A stretch of DNA of 33,629 bases, from contig CALAVC010000054.1 in assembly GCA_937892095.1 (NCBI GenBank), positions 1-33,629 of the forward strand, given 5' to 3'. Made by a program: the position numbers and the translations under genes. The notes beneath the pieces were generated by a model. That model saw nothing but the letters and a program-made list of their open reading frames with translations. It made no database searches and was not told the origin of the DNA. Positions 32,865 through 33,629 of this stretch are shown piece after piece. How positions within the stretch are numbered: the stretch's first letter is position 1; every line of letters begins with the position of its first letter. The DNA comes from an uncultured Bacteroidales bacterium. Lineage in GTDB: Bacteria > Bacteroidota > Bacteroidia > Bacteroidales > Marinilabiliaceae.

Positions 32865-33629
32865 ATGATGACAGCTGCCGAAGTCCGCAAGAGTTTCTTA
32901 GACTTCTTCCGTTCAAAAGGTCATAAAATTGTCCCTTCCGCTCCCATGGTCGTCAAGGGCGACCCCACTCTCATGTTTACCAACGCTGGTATGAACCAGT
33001 TCAAAGACATCATACTTGGCAACGTCCCCATTACCGACGGGCGTGTAGCCGACTCTCAAAAATGTCTCCGTGTATCTGGTAAGCACAACGACCTCGAAGA
33101 AGTCGGTCACGACACCTACCACCACACAATGTTCGAGATGCTGGGCAACTGGTCGTTTGGTGACTATTTCAAAGAAGGGGCTATTGATCTTGCCTGGGAA
33201 TATTTGACCGAGGTGCTCAAGATAGATAAGTCAAGGCTGTATGTCACCGTTTTTGAAGGATCGCCTGCTGAAAACCTGCCGGAGGACAAAGAGGCTGCTC
33301 AAATATGGCTAAAACATGTCAGCCAAGACCGCATTATCTTAGGCAATCATCATGATAATTTCTGGGAAATGGGTGATACCGGTCCGTGCGGTCCTTGCTC
33401 TGAAATACATATCGACCTGCGCGACCAAGCTGAAATAGAACTTATTCCGGGACGCGAAATGGTTAACAAAGATCATCCGCAAGTAATTGAGATATGGAAT
33501 ATCGTGTTCATGCAGTATCTGAAAAAAGCTGATGGTTCGCTTGAGGAGCTGCCAAAGAAAGTGATTGATACCGGTATGGGGTTTGAACGCTTGTGTATGG
33601 CAATGCAGGGCAAAAAGCCGAACTATGAT
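32865..33629 (+). CDS. alaS: Alanyl-tRNA synthetase, N-terminal 255 residues, possibly chimeric
   Basis: The open frame runs to the window end. It reads as the class II catalytic core of AlaRS, which charges tRNA-Ala: EVRKSFLDFFRSKGH, PSAPMVVKGDPTLMFTNAGM, FEMLGNWSFGDYFK, FWEMGDTGPCGPCSEIH and DTGMGFERL. The full enzyme is about 870 residues, so about 70% is missing. The start could be either ATG of the doublet at 32865/32868. From about 33130-33180 onwards codon choice changes. Before it Asp is GAC in all seven cases I counted and His mostly CAC. After it GAT and CAT dominate, CTG becomes common and AGG appears. The frame stays intact across this highly conserved segment, so the second part may come from another genome. 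Confidence 0.92.
   Translation, partial: MMTAAEVRKSFLDFFRSKGHKIVPSAPMVVKGDPTLMFTNAGMNQFKDIILGNVPITDGRVADSQKCLRVSGKHNDLEEVGHDTYHHTMFEMLGNWSFGDYFKEGAIDLAWEYLTEVLKIDKSRLYVTVFEGSPAENLPEDKEAAQIWLKHVSQDRIILGNHHDNFWEMGDTGPCGPCSEIHIDLRDQAEIELIPGREMVNKDHPQVIEIWNIVFMQYLKKADGSLEELPKKVIDTGMGFERLCMAMQGKKPNYD

Noticed and set aside
1..33629. CRISPR array, insertion sequence, prophage, tRNA or rRNA
   Set aside because: I saw no regularly spaced repeats, transposase or phage genes, and no cloverleaf or rRNA-like stretch. Gene gaps are short and accounted for.

Overview
The window looks like ordinary chromosomal DNA of a Bacteroidetes bacterium, most likely order Bacteroidales. The evidence is a complete porP-porK-porL-porM-porN type IX secretion/gliding locus, a Bacteroidetes-style GH3 acyl-amidosynthetase, and recurrent TAnnTTTG promoter boxes just upstream of genes that lack clear Shine-Dalgarno sites. 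It behaves as a contig rather than a closed genome. Bases 1-41 are Illumina adapter joined directly to a truncated gene. The last ~450-500 bases, inside alaS, change codon usage abruptly.

Left arm (42-12505): every gene is on the minus strand. In order of transcription they are tyrS, typA, a GH3-family protein, a deoxynucleoside kinase, pyrH, a GH28 pectinase-like enzyme, purD, a polytopic membrane protein, a glycosyltransferase, two small membrane ORFs that look like one gene split by a stop codon, a probable structured small RNA (6S-like candidate) with its own promoter and terminator, and the 5' end of a MATE transporter. Gene spacing from the dNK to the small ORFs is tight (6-20 bp), so that stretch is probably one or two operons mixing nucleotide metabolism, polysaccharide degradation and surface-glycan functions.

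The divergent gap (12506-12962) holds a tyrS promoter region, a run of three RNA hairpins ending in a strong terminator, and an inverted repeat flanking the likely promoter box of the GH95 gene.

Right arm (12963-33629): every gene is on the plus strand. First come a secreted GH95 alpha-fucosidase with its terminator, an LtaS-like alkaline-phosphatase-superfamily membrane protein, and topA. The type IX secretion genes porPKLMN follow and end at a textbook terminator. Then come a polysaccharide-deacetylase-like protein, polA, a translationally coupled purU-hisH-thiH group and partial alaS. Coding strands in this arm are strongly C-rich at third positions.

I found no CRISPR array, insertion sequence, phage, tRNA or rRNA. 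The parts most worth a second look are the two small-RNA candidates, the operator-like repeat at the GH95 promoter, the nonsense-split membrane gene and the two assembly problems at the ends.
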